Positions 33,848 through 43,213 of a DNA stretch of 64,000 bases are shown piece after piece (the stretch's first letter is position 1; each line of letters starts with the position of its first letter). Source of the stretch: an uncultured Clostridia bacterium (lineage in GTDB: Bacteria; Bacillota; Clostridia; Peptostreptococcales; Anaerovoracaceae); assembly GCA_934255545.1 (NCBI GenBank), contig CAKQOE010000004.1, positions 24,079-88,078 of the forward strand. The letters are read 5' to 3'. The notes beneath the pieces were generated by a model. That model had not been told where the DNA came from, did not search any database, and saw nothing but the letters and a program-made list of their open reading frames with translations. Position numbers and translations under genes: made by a program.

Positions 33848-35682
33848 TGGCAGATACATCCACAAGAAGACCGGCCATGAGAAGAGGCCGGGGCCCTACG
33901 TTTGAAAAGCCGAAGGACTTTAAGGGCACGTTCAAAAAGCTGTTGAAATATCTCATGCAGTTTAAAGCAGCATGTGTCGTAGTAGTGATAGCAGCGCTGT
34001 GCAGCACGCTCTTTAACGTAGTCGGTCCGAAGATACTCGGTATGGCTACAACAGAGCTGTTTGCCGGAGTCCAGCATAAGCTTCAGGGAACGGGCGGCAT
34101 AGAGTTCGGCATCATAGGAAAGATACTTGCCTTTACTCTTGCCATATATCTTGCCAGCTCAGCGTTTTCATTCATACAGGGCTGGCTCATGACGGGCATA
34201 TCGCAGAAGATCTGCTTCCGCCTGAGAGCCGACATATCGAAAAAGATAGACCGTATGCCGATGAAATATTTTGAGTCGCATACAGTCGGCGAAGTCCTTT
34301 CAAGGATAACGAACGATATAGACACACTCGGACAGGGACTGAACCAGAGCATAACTCAGCTCATAACCTCAGTAGTGACAGTCGCAGGCATAATAATAGT
34401 AATGCTGACGATAAACCCTCTCCTGACTGTAATAGCTGTCCTCGTAGTTCCGCTGTCGGCAGCACTCATGCTTGTCGTAATGAAAAAGTCTCAGCCGTAT
34501 TTTAAGCGCCAGCAGTCTTCGCTCGGTGAGATAAACGGCCAGATAGAAGAAACATTCAGTGGCCAGAACGTCGTAAAGGCGTTCAACCGCGAGGATGCAG
34601 TCATTGCCGAGTTTGAAAAGACTAACGGAGAGCTCTATGAGTCAGCGTGGAAATCACAGTTCCTTGCAGGACTTATGCAGCCTGTCATGATATTTGTAGG
34701 AAATATCGGTTATGCTGTTGTTGCCGCGGCCGGCGCGGCGCTCGCCATAAGAGGAACGATTAAGGTCGGAGACATTCAGGCATTCGTGCAGTACGTAAAG
34801 AACCTTACTCAGCCTATATCGATGCTCGCTCAGGTATCGAACATGCTCCAGTCTATGGCGGCGGCTGCCGAGAGAGTTTTTGAGTTCCTCGACGAGGAAG
34901 AGGAAACAGCAGATGTTGCAGATCCTGCACCGATAGACGATATAAAGGGCGATGTTGAGTTCAGCCACGTAAGATTCGGCTACAATGAGGACAAGGTAGT
35001 AATAAAAGACTTTTCATCAAAAGTGTCTGCCGGGCAGACAGTAGCGATAGTAGGTCCTACAGGGGCCGGAAAGACTACTATAGTAAAGCTGCTGATGCGT
35101 TTCTATGACGTTAACGGCGGAAGCATAAAGGTGGACGGCACTGATATACGCGATTTCAGGCGCGCAGACCTCAGAAAGCTTTTCGGCATGGTGCTTCAGG
35201 ATACATGGCTCTTTAAGGGCACTATCATGGAAAATATCCGTTACGGAAGACTTGACGCTACTGATGAAGAGGTCATAGCCGCAGCCGAGGCCGCTAACGC
35301 GCATCACTTCATAAAGACGCTGCCGGGCGGATACCGGATGGAGCTTAACGAGGAAGCAAGCAATGTATCACAGGGACAGAAGCAGCTCCTTACGATAGCT
35401 CGCGCTATCCTGGCGGACAACAGGATAATGATACTCGACGAGGCTACAAGCTCAGTAGATACAAGAACAGAAACACGTATCCAGCAGGCTATGAACCGCC
35501 TTATGGAGGGCCGTACAAGCTTCGTTATAGCTCATCGTTTATCAACGATACGTGACGCAGACCTCATCCTCGTAATGCGCGAGGGCGATATAGTCGAGCA
35601 GGGCACGCACGATGAGCTGCTTGCAGCGAACGGCTTCTATGCAGACCTCTACAATTCGCAGTTTGAGGAGGCTGAGGAATAG
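33847..35682 (+). CDS. ABC exporter half-transporter, canonical ATPase partner
   Basis: A 611-residue partner of the preceding gene. A basic, proline-containing N-terminal tail precedes six transmembrane helices. The ATPase has Walker A GPTGAGKTT, signature NVSQGQKQLL, Walker B MILDEATSSVD with an intact Glu, and switch His in VIAHRLSTI. The two genes together thus make one active and one degenerate ATP site, as expected for a heterodimeric exporter. Translation is coupled to the first gene. No regulator is adjacent. Confidence 0.93.
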   Translation: MADTSTRRPAMRRGRGPTFEKPKDFKGTFKKLLKYLMQFKAACVVVVIAALCSTLFNVVGPKILGMATTELFAGVQHKLQGTGGIEFGIIGKILAFTLAIYLASSAFSFIQGWLMTGISQKICFRLRADISKKIDRMPMKYFESHTVGEVLSRITNDIDTLGQGLNQSITQLITSVVTVAGIIIVMLTINPLLTVIAVLVVPLSAALMLVVMKKSQPYFKRQQSSLGEINGQIEETFSGQNVVKAFNREDAVIAEFEKTNGELYESAWKSQFLAGLMQPVMIFVGNIGYAVVAAAGAALAIRGTIKVGDIQAFVQYVKNLTQPISMLAQVSNMLQSMAAAAERVFEFLDEEEETADVADPAPIDDIKGDVEFSHVRFGYNEDKVVIKDFSSKVSAGQTVAIVGPTGAGKTTIVKLLMRFYDVNGGSIKVDGTDIRDFRRADLRKLFGMVLQDTWLFKGTIMENIRYGRLDATDEEVIAAAEAANAHHFIKTLPGGYRMELNEEASNVSQGQKQLLTIARAILADNRIMILDEATSSVDTRTETRIQQAMNRLMEGRTSFVIAHRLSTIRDADLILVMREGDIVEQGTHDELLAANGFYADLYNSQFEEAEE

Positions 35683-35724
35683 CATGGATCGGGATATACT
35701 GCATGCGTATAAATAAAAAATATC

Positions 35725-35754
35725 ATTGCAGATCGAAATATACTGCAATATACT
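35725..35754 (+). promoter_or_regulatory. Promoter with overlapping inverted repeat before the MOSC-MoeA gene
   Basis: TTGCAG, 17 bases and TATACT. The inverted repeat ATTGCAG / CTGCAAT (11-base spacer) covers the -35 box and reaches the -10, suggesting an operator. Confidence 0.5.
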
Positions 35755-35824
35755 GTGTAATTGATCGTTTGTTAATTAAAAAGTGCTGATAAAAAATCGG
35801 ATCGGAAGAAGGTAATTTATCTAT

Positions 35825-37531
35825 ATGAAAGCAAGGATAGAAAAAATAGAGCTGCATGAGGAGAAGGGCGGACCGCGTCTGACTCCCGCGACAGCAGAAG
35901 CTGTTGAGTGCGGAGGACTTGTCGGAGACCGTCACTGCCGCGATATAAACAAGCAGATATCCATAACAGGCGCAGATGTCCTGGAATGGATGGACAGCTG
36001 CGAAAAGCCGGGCATATGCTTTGAAAAGTTCGGCGCGAACCTGGTATTTGACAGGATACCTGATGAAATGCTTGAAAAAGGGATCCGTTTGAATGTCGGA
36101 GAAACTGTAATAGATATACAGGATGTGCATAAAAAGTGTCACGTTGAAGACTGCAAGTATTTTGACGACGAGCAGATAGCAGGATGCAAGCTCAGAAAGT
36201 ACGTTATGTACGGAGAATGCATAAGCGCCGGAAATATATCTGTAGGCGATGACGTGACGGTACTTGAAAAGCGCAGCAGGACAGGAGGCAGGAATACCGG
36301 ACTCGTGCTTACGCCAAAGGAGCGCGCGCTCGAAAAATTCATGAAGGAAGTAAAGGCTGCAGTAAGACCTTCAACAGAATCAGTCAGCTCTGCTGACGCT
36401 CTCGGCAGGGTAGCCGCAGCAGACGCGCGGGCGCGTTTCTCGTCACCGCATTATGATTCGGCAGCTATGGACGGTATAGCTGTAAGGACGGGCGACCTTA
36501 AGGGCGCATCGCCTGAGTCTCCGGTATTTCTCAGACCGGAAGATTTCAAGCAGGTAAATACAGGAAATCAGATAGAGCCGCCTTACGATGCAGTCGTTAT
36601 GGCTGAAAACGTGACTGAGATGCTCGATGACCGCGTATGCATAAAATCAGAACCGGCTAAATGGGAAAACCTGCGCCGTGTAGGCGAGAACTTCGCTGAG
36701 GGCGAGGTCATCGTCCATGCAGGCCATAAGATAATGCCTGTGGATATATGCGCGCTCATAGAGGCAGGTGTATTTGAGCTGGAAGTTTACAGAAAGCCTA
36801 AGGTCGCTATATTCCCAACGGGCGATGAGATAGTAGAGCCTGAGGACGCGATAGCGCCTGACGGAACACTCAGAGACGGCGAGATCATAGACGCTAACTC
36901 AAGGATGTTCAGGGCGATGGCTCAGGAACAGGGTGCAGAACCGCACCGTTTCCCTATACTGCCGGATGACTACGACAGTATAAAGGATGCTGTTTCAGGT
37001 GCTGCAGAAGACTACGATGTCATTATCACTAACGCCGGAACGAGCGCAGGCCTCAAGGATTACACCGTAAAGGTGTTAAATGACCTTGGAAAGGTGATCG
37101 TCCACGGTGTTGCGATAAAACCGGGAAAACCGTGCATACTCGCAGTCGCAGGAGGCAAGCCTGTTATAGGGCTGCCGGGATATCCCGTTTCGGCGTATCT
37201 CGGATTCAGGGAGTTCGTAACGCCTGTTCTTGAATACCTCAGCGGGCGCGATGACGTATGCCGTCCAAAAAAGGTAAAGGCGGTCCTCACGCAGGACGTA
37301 AAGTCAGGTAAGCGCCAGAGCGAATACATCCGCGTGAAGCTGGGTCGTGACGAAAGCGGCCGTCTGACGGCCGAACCGCTCGGCAAGGGCTCCGGATCAT
37401 CTATGCTCCTCGTAAGAGGCGACGGCTGGTGCGTGGCACCGCAGCTCTGCACAGAGATCTCCGCAGGAACGGAAGTCGAAGTGGAGTTATACAAGCCCCG
37501 GTCCTCCATACCGGCTTTGCAGACCAGATGA
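35825..37531 (+). CDS. MOSC domain-MoeA fusion, molybdenum cofactor maturation
   Basis: The 568-residue protein joins a MOSC domain (residues 1-150, with the conserved Cys in KKCHVEDCKYF) to a full MoeA-type molybdenum insertase (about 160-560: SSPHYDSAAMDG, FPTGDEI, TNAGTSAGLKDY, GLPGYPVSAYLGF). MoeA inserts molybdate into adenylated molybdopterin; MOSC domains bind sulfurated cofactor or act downstream. The fusion could couple metal insertion to cofactor modification or delivery. It has its own promoter. The MoaE-like gene lies 3 kb away, and the Mop and XdhC genes also belong to this theme. Confidence 0.92.
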   Translation: MKARIEKIELHEEKGGPRLTPATAEAVECGGLVGDRHCRDINKQISITGADVLEWMDSCEKPGICFEKFGANLVFDRIPDEMLEKGIRLNVGETVIDIQDVHKKCHVEDCKYFDDEQIAGCKLRKYVMYGECISAGNISVGDDVTVLEKRSRTGGRNTGLVLTPKERALEKFMKEVKAAVRPSTESVSSADALGRVAAADARARFSSPHYDSAAMDGIAVRTGDLKGASPESPVFLRPEDFKQVNTGNQIEPPYDAVVMAENVTEMLDDRVCIKSEPAKWENLRRVGENFAEGEVIVHAGHKIMPVDICALIEAGVFELEVYRKPKVAIFPTGDEIVEPEDAIAPDGTLRDGEIIDANSRMFRAMAQEQGAEPHRFPILPDDYDSIKDAVSGAAEDYDVIITNAGTSAGLKDYTVKVLNDLGKVIVHGVAIKPGKPCILAVAGGKPVIGLPGYPVSAYLGFREFVTPVLEYLSGRDDVCRPKKVKAVLTQDVKSGKRQSEYIRVKLGRDESGRLTAEPLGKGSGSSMLLVRGDGWCVAPQLCTEISAGTEVEVELYKPRSSIPALQTR

Positions 37532-37581
37532 AAATGACAATGCTGATACAATAAAAATAAATCTATAAAAAGTAAACAAAG

Positions 37582-37598
37582 CAGCCGCCCGGCGGCTG
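37582..37598. repeat. GC palindrome (member 5)
   Basis: Perfect 8+1+8 palindrome CAGCCGCC-c-GGCGGCTG after the MOSC-MoeA gene. Confidence 0.6.
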
Positions 37599-37603
37599 AA
37601 CAT

Positions 37604-37642
37604 AGAAAGAGCACCCGTCCATATGGAACAGGTGCTCTTTCT
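37604..37642. terminator. Bidirectional terminator-like hairpin
   Basis: A 12-bp perfect stem AGAAAGAGCACC / GGTGCTCTTTCT between convergent genes; the T tracts are inside the stem ends rather than after it. Confidence 0.6.
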
Positions 37643-37661
37643 GTATAGTAATGAGGCTTTT

Positions 37662-37678
37662 GCGGCGCCGGGCGCCGC
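37662..37678. repeat. GC palindrome (member 6)
   Basis: Perfect 8+1+8 palindrome GCGGCGCC-g-GGCGCCGC in the same convergent gap. A TAAGCTG / CAGCTTA stem follows at 37683. Confidence 0.6.
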
Positions 37679-37760
37679 GCATTAAGCTGTTTTGCAGCTT
37701 AGTGATGTACATTTGCTGTGTTGATCTGTTAATTTACAACTTATTTGCGTATTTGACTGT

Positions 37761-40316
37761 TTACTTATTCATGATCTCGCCGAACGTGAGCTGCTTGTCA
37801 TAAGCTTCTGTCATCTCTACCATCTTTGATGTGTCGCCTATGAGGATGATGCCGGCGATGCGGTTGTTGAAGAAATAGTACTTCTCGTATGAGCGGCGCT
37901 GGTCGTCGCGGAATTCTACAGTCCTGAATTTTCTGTCAGGATCCTTGCCGTTAGTGCCGAGCGCGAATATGCTCGTATTGAACGCGTTTATAGCGAGTGA
38001 AGCGCCGAGCGGATCGTATTCGAGCTCTTCTTCGCCTGCTGCGTTTGCGCCTGCTATGCGGCCTGTTTCGGCAGCCTGAGCCCAGAATGCCTGAGGAGCG
38101 CCGTTTACTTCCGTGCAGTCGCCGCATGCGTATACAAAGCGTTCGCTCGTTCTCATGTTGAGGTCTACCTTTACGAAATTACCTGTTTCTATACCGGCTT
38201 CCTGAGCGATGGCAGTGTTCGGTCTCATGCCTGTAGACATTATCACGAGCTCTGCAGGGAATGTCCTGCCGTCAGCGAGGATGACTTCTTTGTCAGTTAT
38301 CTCAGTTATGGACGCGCCTGTTACAACATTTATGCCTGATGATGTTACGATATCTTCGAGCATAGCTGACGCAGGATCGTCGAGCTGCTTAGGGAGCAGT
38401 CCCGGAGCTGTTTCGAGGACTGTAACGTCATAGCCGCCCTTCTTGAGCTCCCATGCGCCCTCGAGGCCCATTACGCCGCCGCCTATGCATACGACGTTCT
38501 TAGTACCCGGAAGTATTGCCTTTACCTTGTCAGTATCGGCGATATTCCTGATAGTCACTACGTGCGGCTTGTCTGCGCCCTTTATAGGCGGAACGAAGCA
38601 TCTTGCGCCGAGAGAGTATATGAGCTTGTCATACTTGAACGTGCCCTTATCGCATGATACCTCGCGTTTTGCAGTATCGATGGAAACGACCTTAGTTTCG
38701 TATGAAATGTATACATTGTTTTCCTCGTACCACTCAGGTCCTTCTATATCGAGCTGGCCGCCGTCGAAATCTGAAAGCAGAGCTTTCGTAAGCATCGGCC
38801 TGTTGTACGGTAAGTATTTTTCGTCAGTTATGATAGTGATGCCGGCAGTCGCATTCCTTTCGCGTATCGCCTTTGCAGCGTTGTAAGCGCCCGGACCGCC
38901 GCCGAGGATCAGGAATATCTCGTCAGTGTCACGTCTGAATGAAGTAGACGTGTCTTCTACAGGTATGAACTTGTCAGGACCGACGCCGCATACAGGGCAC
39001 GCTTCGAGGGAAGCGTCAAATACCTCGCCGCATACCATGCACTTAACGAGCATCTTTCCGCCTGTTGACTGAGTCTTTTTCTTTTCAGGTTCTCTGTCGA
39101 GCAGGATGCAGCCGAAGTTGTAGCCGTAGTCGTAAGCGTCTATGAGCTGGACGTCACTTGGCTTGAATCTTATCCTGAAGCCGTCAAGGACTCTCATATT
39201 GAGCTGCTTGAGTCTTTCTATGATGTGAGGTACTCCTTCGCCGCTCCAGCCGTAGCTTCCGAACGCGCTTGCGAGCTTGCCCTTGTGAGTAGGCGGAAAC
39301 ATGCCGAGCGTGAGCTGCCATATAGGGGCGAGCGCTTCTCCTACGATAGTCGGAGTACCGAAAAGCATACCGTCAGCGACTGCGAGCTCAGCCTGGACGT
39401 GCGCGGCGTCAGCAGTTACCATGTCGTACATGCGGACTTCTATGTCTTTATTTTTGCCGCTGTCCCTTATACCCTCTGCGATCTTCTCAGCCATCTCAGA
39501 AGTATAGCCGTAAGCGCTTACGTAAGGGATGACAACGAGCTTCTTAGCCTTTGTATTGCGAGGATCGGGAGCGTCTGCGCCGCACCATTCTCTGTATATT
39601 TCCATCAGTTCAGGTATCTTTGCGTCGAGTACAGGGCCGTGGCCTGTGCATATCATGTCGATATCAAGATCCTTTATGCGGTCGAGCGCGTTTACCATAA
39701 ACGGGTTTTTAAACGGTCCGATTATGTTGTCAAAGTAATACTTTGTCGCGCGCATATAGCCTTCTTCGTCTGTAACAGTGCTTCTGAGGATGCCCTCATG
39801 GCTGTAGTGCGAACCAAATGAATCACATGTGAAGAGTACCTTATCCTCCTCGACATAAGTGTACATAGTGTCAGGCCAGTGGAGATTAGGAAGCAGCATG
39901 AACCTGAGCGTTCTGTCGCCGAGCGACAGCGTTTCGCCGTCCTTTACTATGAGGGCGCTGAAATCTCTGTTTGTTATCTCGCGCAGGAAGCTGATCGCAG
40001 TTCCCGTGCCGACTACAGAAGCGCGCGGATTGAGGTCGAGTATCTTTGAGATGCTGCCTGCGTGGTCAGGCTCAGTGTGGTTCATTACGATATAGTCGAT
40101 ATTGCCCCATACGCCGAGCTCGTCGAGAGTAGCCTTATAATCATCCCAGAACTTCATCTTCGCAGTCTCAAAAAGAACTGTCTTTTCGCTGCCCTTGAGT
40201 ACGTATGAGTTGTAAGTCGTTCCGAACTCAGTATGCATTATGATATCGAATACTCTGAGATCAGGATCGAGTACGCCGTTCCAGTAAAGTCCGTCTTTAA
40301 GCTTCATAGGTTTCAT
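37761..40316 (-). CDS. Flavodiiron protein-rubredoxin-NADH:rubredoxin reductase fusion
   Basis: A single 851-residue protein carries a whole O2/NO detoxification chain. Residues 1-250 are the diiron metallo-beta-lactamase-like domain with ligands His80, Glu82, Asp84, His85, His146, Asp165 and His226. About 258-400 is the FMN flavodoxin domain. A short rubredoxin follows (Cys426, Cys429, Cys440, Cys443), then an FAD/NADH reductase from about 466 with dinucleotide motifs GGGPGAYNA and GGGVMGLEG. It would use NADH to reduce O2 to water or NO to N2O in the cytoplasm. This layout is known in Clostridia as a class F-type flavodiiron protein. AAGGAGG precedes the ATG. Confidence 0.95.
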   Translation of the reverse strand: MKPMKLKDGLYWNGVLDPDLRVFDIIMHTEFGTTYNSYVLKGSEKTVLFETAKMKFWDDYKATLDELGVWGNIDYIVMNHTEPDHAGSISKILDLNPRASVVGTGTAISFLREITNRDFSALIVKDGETLSLGDRTLRFMLLPNLHWPDTMYTYVEEDKVLFTCDSFGSHYSHEGILRSTVTDEEGYMRATKYYFDNIIGPFKNPFMVNALDRIKDLDIDMICTGHGPVLDAKIPELMEIYREWCGADAPDPRNTKAKKLVVIPYVSAYGYTSEMAEKIAEGIRDSGKNKDIEVRMYDMVTADAAHVQAELAVADGMLFGTPTIVGEALAPIWQLTLGMFPPTHKGKLASAFGSYGWSGEGVPHIIERLKQLNMRVLDGFRIRFKPSDVQLIDAYDYGYNFGCILLDREPEKKKTQSTGGKMLVKCMVCGEVFDASLEACPVCGVGPDKFIPVEDTSTSFRRDTDEIFLILGGGPGAYNAAKAIRERNATAGITIITDEKYLPYNRPMLTKALLSDFDGGQLDIEGPEWYEENNVYISYETKVVSIDTAKREVSCDKGTFKYDKLIYSLGARCFVPPIKGADKPHVVTIRNIADTDKVKAILPGTKNVVCIGGGVMGLEGAWELKKGGYDVTVLETAPGLLPKQLDDPASAMLEDIVTSSGINVVTGASITEITDKEVILADGRTFPAELVIMSTGMRPNTAIAQEAGIETGNFVKVDLNMRTSERFVYACGDCTEVNGAPQAFWAQAAETGRIAGANAAGEEELEYDPLGASLAINAFNTSIFALGTNGKDPDRKFRTVEFRDDQRRSYEKYYFFNNRIAGIILIGDTSKMVEMTEAYDKQLTFGEIMNK

Positions 40317-40380
40317 GTAAATACCTCCTTCTTAACATCATTATTATTCGCAATAATGAATATTCTATATACATCCCGCG

Positions 40381-40395
40381 CGCCGCCCGGCGGCG
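40381..40395. repeat. GC palindrome (member 7)
   Basis: Perfect palindrome CGCCGCC-c-GGCGGCG about 65 bases upstream of the flavodiiron start. Confidence 0.6.
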
Positions 40396-40503
40396 CCGTC
40401 AGCTGAGACAGCGGCCATGTGACCGCCGGCCGCGGTTACGCGCGGATAAACGTCTGATCCGGCATGGTTGGAACGTTTTTTATGTTTTCGTTCCCCCTTG
40501 CTG

Positions 40504-40532
40504 TATTTATATATTAGCATTTAACTATTAAA
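40504..40532 (-). promoter_or_regulatory. Possible flavodiiron gene promoter
   Basis: On the minus strand TTTAAT, 17 bases and TAAATA. It is weak, as expected for an activated promoter. Confidence 0.4.
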
Positions 40533-40537
40533 CATGC

Positions 40538-40553
40538 TGTTGCATTTGCAACA
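40538..40553. promoter_or_regulatory. CRP/FNR-type operator candidate
   Basis: Perfect 6-4-6 inverted repeat TGTTGC-attt-GCAACA directly upstream of the -35 box of the flavodiiron promoter. The geometry (6-bp half-sites, 4-bp spacer) is that of CRP/FNR-family regulators, some of which respond to NO or O2. No such regulator is in the window. Confidence 0.5.
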
Positions 40554-40702
40554 CTGGGCGAAATTACATACGGAGTGGTACGGAATCTGCGGGAAGACTG
40601 AGGCTGGCTGTTTTGAAATACGCTTCGCGTCGGCGGCGGTAATATGTTAAAATATTAAACAGCGCGGCGTGTCTGAAAAAATACGCTGATAACGCGCCTT
40701 AC

Positions 40703-40719
40703 GCGCCGCCCGGCGGCGC
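40703..40719. repeat. GC palindrome (member 8)
   Basis: Perfect 8+1+8 palindrome GCGCCGCC-c-GGCGGCGC about 56 bases upstream of the MoaE-like start. Apart from the sites listed, the roughly 450-base divergent gap shows no gene. Confidence 0.6.
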
Positions 40720-40774
40720 TCGCATAAATTGAAAGATGCATTATGTATCAGTTACAGAAACAGGAGAAACGATC

Positions 40775-41173
40775 ATGGCAGAAAAAAAACAGAGCCCGTC
40801 AATGGACGAATGGCTGAGAGAAGCAAAACAGCATGAAAGCGCTAAGGATATAGGGATGTACCTGACGCACAACGGCACGGTAAGAAGCACTGCAAAAGCA
40901 AAGGTACGCGCCGGCGCGGAGGACACTGAGCCTGTAACAGGCATGGAATTCTCTTACGATCAGGCAAAGGTAGACGCTATCATAGAAGAAACTTACAGGA
41001 TGGACGGTATCGGCTACCTCAGAGTATGGCTCAACGAAGGACATCTCGAAGTAGGCGATGACATAATGTACGTCCTCGTCGGCGGCGACATCCGTCCGCA
41101 CGTTATAGACGCGCTCCAGTATCTTGTAGGCCGTATAAAGAACGAATGCGTTGTCGAGACTGAGATCAATTAG
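40775..41173 (+). CDS. MoaE-like molybdopterin synthase catalytic subunit homologue
   Basis: The 132-residue protein follows the MoaE pattern: an early THNGTVR segment like the family GxVR, a central region with a conserved Arg, and the late block VGGDIRPHVIDALQYLVGRIKNE that corresponds to the helix of MoaE. MoaE transfers sulfur from MoaD to precursor Z to form molybdopterin. Several canonical residues differ (for example no HRxxAF motif), so it may be a divergent or repurposed member. AGGAG precedes the ATG; an upstream in-frame start is less likely. Confidence 0.7.
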   Translation: MAEKKQSPSMDEWLREAKQHESAKDIGMYLTHNGTVRSTAKAKVRAGAEDTEPVTGMEFSYDQAKVDAIIEETYRMDGIGYLRVWLNEGHLEVGDDIMYVLVGGDIRPHVIDALQYLVGRIKNECVVETEIN

Positions 41174-41252
41174 TCTGAAACGGTGAAGAACGGTAAAACA
41201 GAAGCTGATCATATACAGATCGATCATATGGATCGATAAAAAGAGAGATAAG

Positions 41253-41293
41253 AGCAGACTTCCGGTCTTTAAGAGCGGGATGTCTGCTTTTTT
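41253..41293. terminator. Terminator between the MoaE-like gene and the histidine kinase gene
   Basis: Outer stem AGCAGAC / GTCTGCT with a T6 run on the plus strand. It lies between convergent genes and may serve both. Confidence 0.8.
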
Positions 41294-41303
41294 AATGATG
41301 TCT

Positions 41304-42470
41304 TCAGCTGCGGTCCGTGATGTCGATCTGTACGCAGATCTCATTGTTGTGTTTATCGGCGCGGATCTTCCATTTGTGCAATTCGATTATATCCTTTGCA
41401 AGCGCGAGTCCGACTCCGGTGCTCCCGTTTTGTCCGGTATAAAATCGCTCGAAAATATGATCTGTGTCAATTTTTTCTACGTCATCGCAGTCGTTTGAAA
41501 CGGAGAGTATCCTGCCGTCGTATACGATGACGATCCTGCTTTTCGCGTAACGGATAGCGTTTACGAGGAGATTTGAAAACGCCTGATCAAATCTGTTTTC
41601 GTCTGCCCTGATCGTTCCGTCCGCAAGGCGCAGCTCGACTGCGAGACAGCGATTTTCTACTGCTCCTTCAAGAGGCATAAGGCAGTTCTGAACGAATTCG
41701 CTGACCTCCACATCTGTATACTCGAGCGGAGCCGAGCCGCTTTCGAGCTTTGCCATCAGAAGTATATCGTCTATCAGCCGGCTCATTTTTTCTGTCTGTG
41801 AAATGATGACGCTGCCTGTTTTCTGATAATCTGTGATAACGCCGCGCTCCATACCTTCCGCGTAACCGCGTATGGATGTGAGCGGCGTTTTCAGCTCGTG
41901 TGAAGTGTTTTCAAAGAAAAGCTTTTGTGAAAGCTGGCTTTCTTCGATTTTTTTGCCGAATACGAGTCCGAGAAGGCTTCCGAATATGCTGATGATGACG
42001 GCAGCGGCCAAAAGAAAGAGATTTGTCTGCGCGATCATTTCAGGCTCTCCCGATACATCGACGTACGCGACGATGATTTCGGGGGATCCGTATTTCAGGT
42101 CGTCATCGTAATCGACGCGGCCGGTCCTTATATAGTACGTATTCTGGTTTATGACAGCTTTTGTCACTGTGGAAGCGTCGTGCTCCCTGCACCATTCGAT
42201 GATCCGGCGCTCCTTCAGACTGTAGTGATCGCTGTTTATCGCGGCGCTGTTGTTGAGAAGTCTTTCTTCTATATAGAAGCATTCCGGTATATACAGATAG
42301 GACTCGTCGTAGTTTTCGTAGGAAAGGACGAAAACATTGTCTATCGATTTTTTTACTTCGGAGCTTAAATAACTGCGCGTGCTTACATTATAGATCGCAG
42401 CGATTATCAGAAAAGTCAAGAGTATGGAGCAGCCTACAAGGACTGCGACTCTTATCCTGAGTTTATTCAT
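41304..42470 (-). CDS. Sensor histidine kinase
   Basis: The 388-residue membrane kinase has a first transmembrane helix at residues about 8-28, an extracytoplasmic sensor of roughly 130 residues, and a second helix near LFLLAAAVIISIFGSLLGLVF. A HisKA domain follows with the phosphoacceptor His in NTSHELKTPLTSIRG, and a HATPase domain with N (FSNLLVNAIRYA) and G (GSTGVGLALAKDI) boxes. Its ATG overlaps the response-regulator stop by eight bases with GGAGG upstream, so they are coupled. The signal is unknown; cell-envelope stress is plausible given the secreted protein at the head of the operon. Confidence 0.93.
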   Translation of the reverse strand: MNKLRIRVAVLVGCSILLTFLIIAAIYNVSTRSYLSSEVKKSIDNVFVLSYENYDESYLYIPECFYIEERLLNNSAAINSDHYSLKERRIIEWCREHDASTVTKAVINQNTYYIRTGRVDYDDDLKYGSPEIIVAYVDVSGEPEMIAQTNLFLLAAAVIISIFGSLLGLVFGKKIEESQLSQKLFFENTSHELKTPLTSIRGYAEGMERGVITDYQKTGSVIISQTEKMSRLIDDILLMAKLESGSAPLEYTDVEVSEFVQNCLMPLEGAVENRCLAVELRLADGTIRADENRFDQAFSNLLVNAIRYAKSRIVIVYDGRILSVSNDCDDVEKIDTDHIFERFYTGQNGSTGVGLALAKDIIELHKWKIRADKHNNEICVQIDITDRS

Positions 42471-43152
42471 TGGTGGCCTCCAGTTTGTATCCGTATCCCC
42501 AGACGGCTGATATTTTTGTTTTGCAGCCGGCTTTTCTGAGCTTGCCGCGTATGCGGCGGACTGTCTCATCGACAACTCTTGTTTCCACTTCTTCGGCATC
42601 TATCCCCCATACGTCGTCGAGCAGTCTGTTTCTTGAAACTGCTGTGCCGGGTTCTTTTGAAAGGCATTTTATAAGAGCGAACTCTGTCGTTGTCAGACCT
42701 ATCTGTTTATCTTCATACAAGGCGTCCTGTACGGCGTCGGAGATAACGATGTCGTAAGCTTTGACTCCTTCTTTAGGTGACACCGCCGTCCCGCTCCTGC
42801 GAAGCAGTGCTTTTATCTTTACTACGAGAAGGGAAGGTGAGAATGGTTTGACCATATAATCGTCACCGCCTGTCATATATCCTCTGATCTGGTCTGATTC
42901 GCTTTCCTTCGCTGTCAGGATAACGACGGGAACGTCTGAGATCTCCCTGATCATTTTGCAGACGGAAAGTCCGTCTGTGCCGGGCATCATGATATCAAGT
43001 ATGACAAGGTCGCACGGTTTTTCCCGGAATTCACTGAACAGGTCGTCACCGGTAAGGAATGTTTTTATATCGTATCCTGCGTTTGTAAGGAATTCCTGCA
43101 GTACATCGAGGATGTCCTGTTCGTCATCTGCAACGTATATCACTTTGTTCAT
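42463..43152 (-). CDS. OmpR/PhoB-family response regulator
   Basis: A 229-residue DNA-binding regulator partnered with the kinase downstream. The receiver domain shows the acidic pocket (VADDEQD), the phosphoacceptor Asp in LVILDIMMPGTDG, Thr in LTAKESES and Lys in YMVKPFSP; a winged-helix domain follows, ending SAVWGYGYKLE. The second ATG of the frame is preferred because GGAGGG lies directly before it. Confidence 0.95.
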   Translation of the reverse strand: MNKVIYVADDEQDILDVLQEFLTNAGYDIKTFLTGDDLFSEFREKPCDLVILDIMMPGTDGLSVCKMIREISDVPVVILTAKESESDQIRGYMTGGDDYMVKPFSPSLLVVKIKALLRRSGTAVSPKEGVKAYDIVISDAVQDALYEDKQIGLTTTEFALIKCLSKEPGTAVSRNRLLDDVWGIDAEEVETRVVDETVRRIRGKLRKAGCKTKISAVWGYGYKLEATNE

Positions 43153-43174
43153 GCTGCCCTCCATGCACGGAAAG

Positions 43175-43192
43175 CCTGTCCGTGAGGACAGG
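43175..43192 (-). promoter_or_regulatory. Hairpin between the secreted-protein and regulator genes
   Basis: A perfect 7-bp stem CCTGTCC / GGACAGG without a T run. It may be an attenuator or mRNA processing site that sets different levels of the secreted protein and the regulator. Confidence 0.45.
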
Positions 43193-43213
43193 CGATCCGT
43201 GTGCTATTCTATA

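Noticed and set aside
40775..41173. A firm moaE call by gene symbol.
   Set aside because: The overall pattern fits MoaE but several hallmark residues differ, so only a MoaE-like description is supported.
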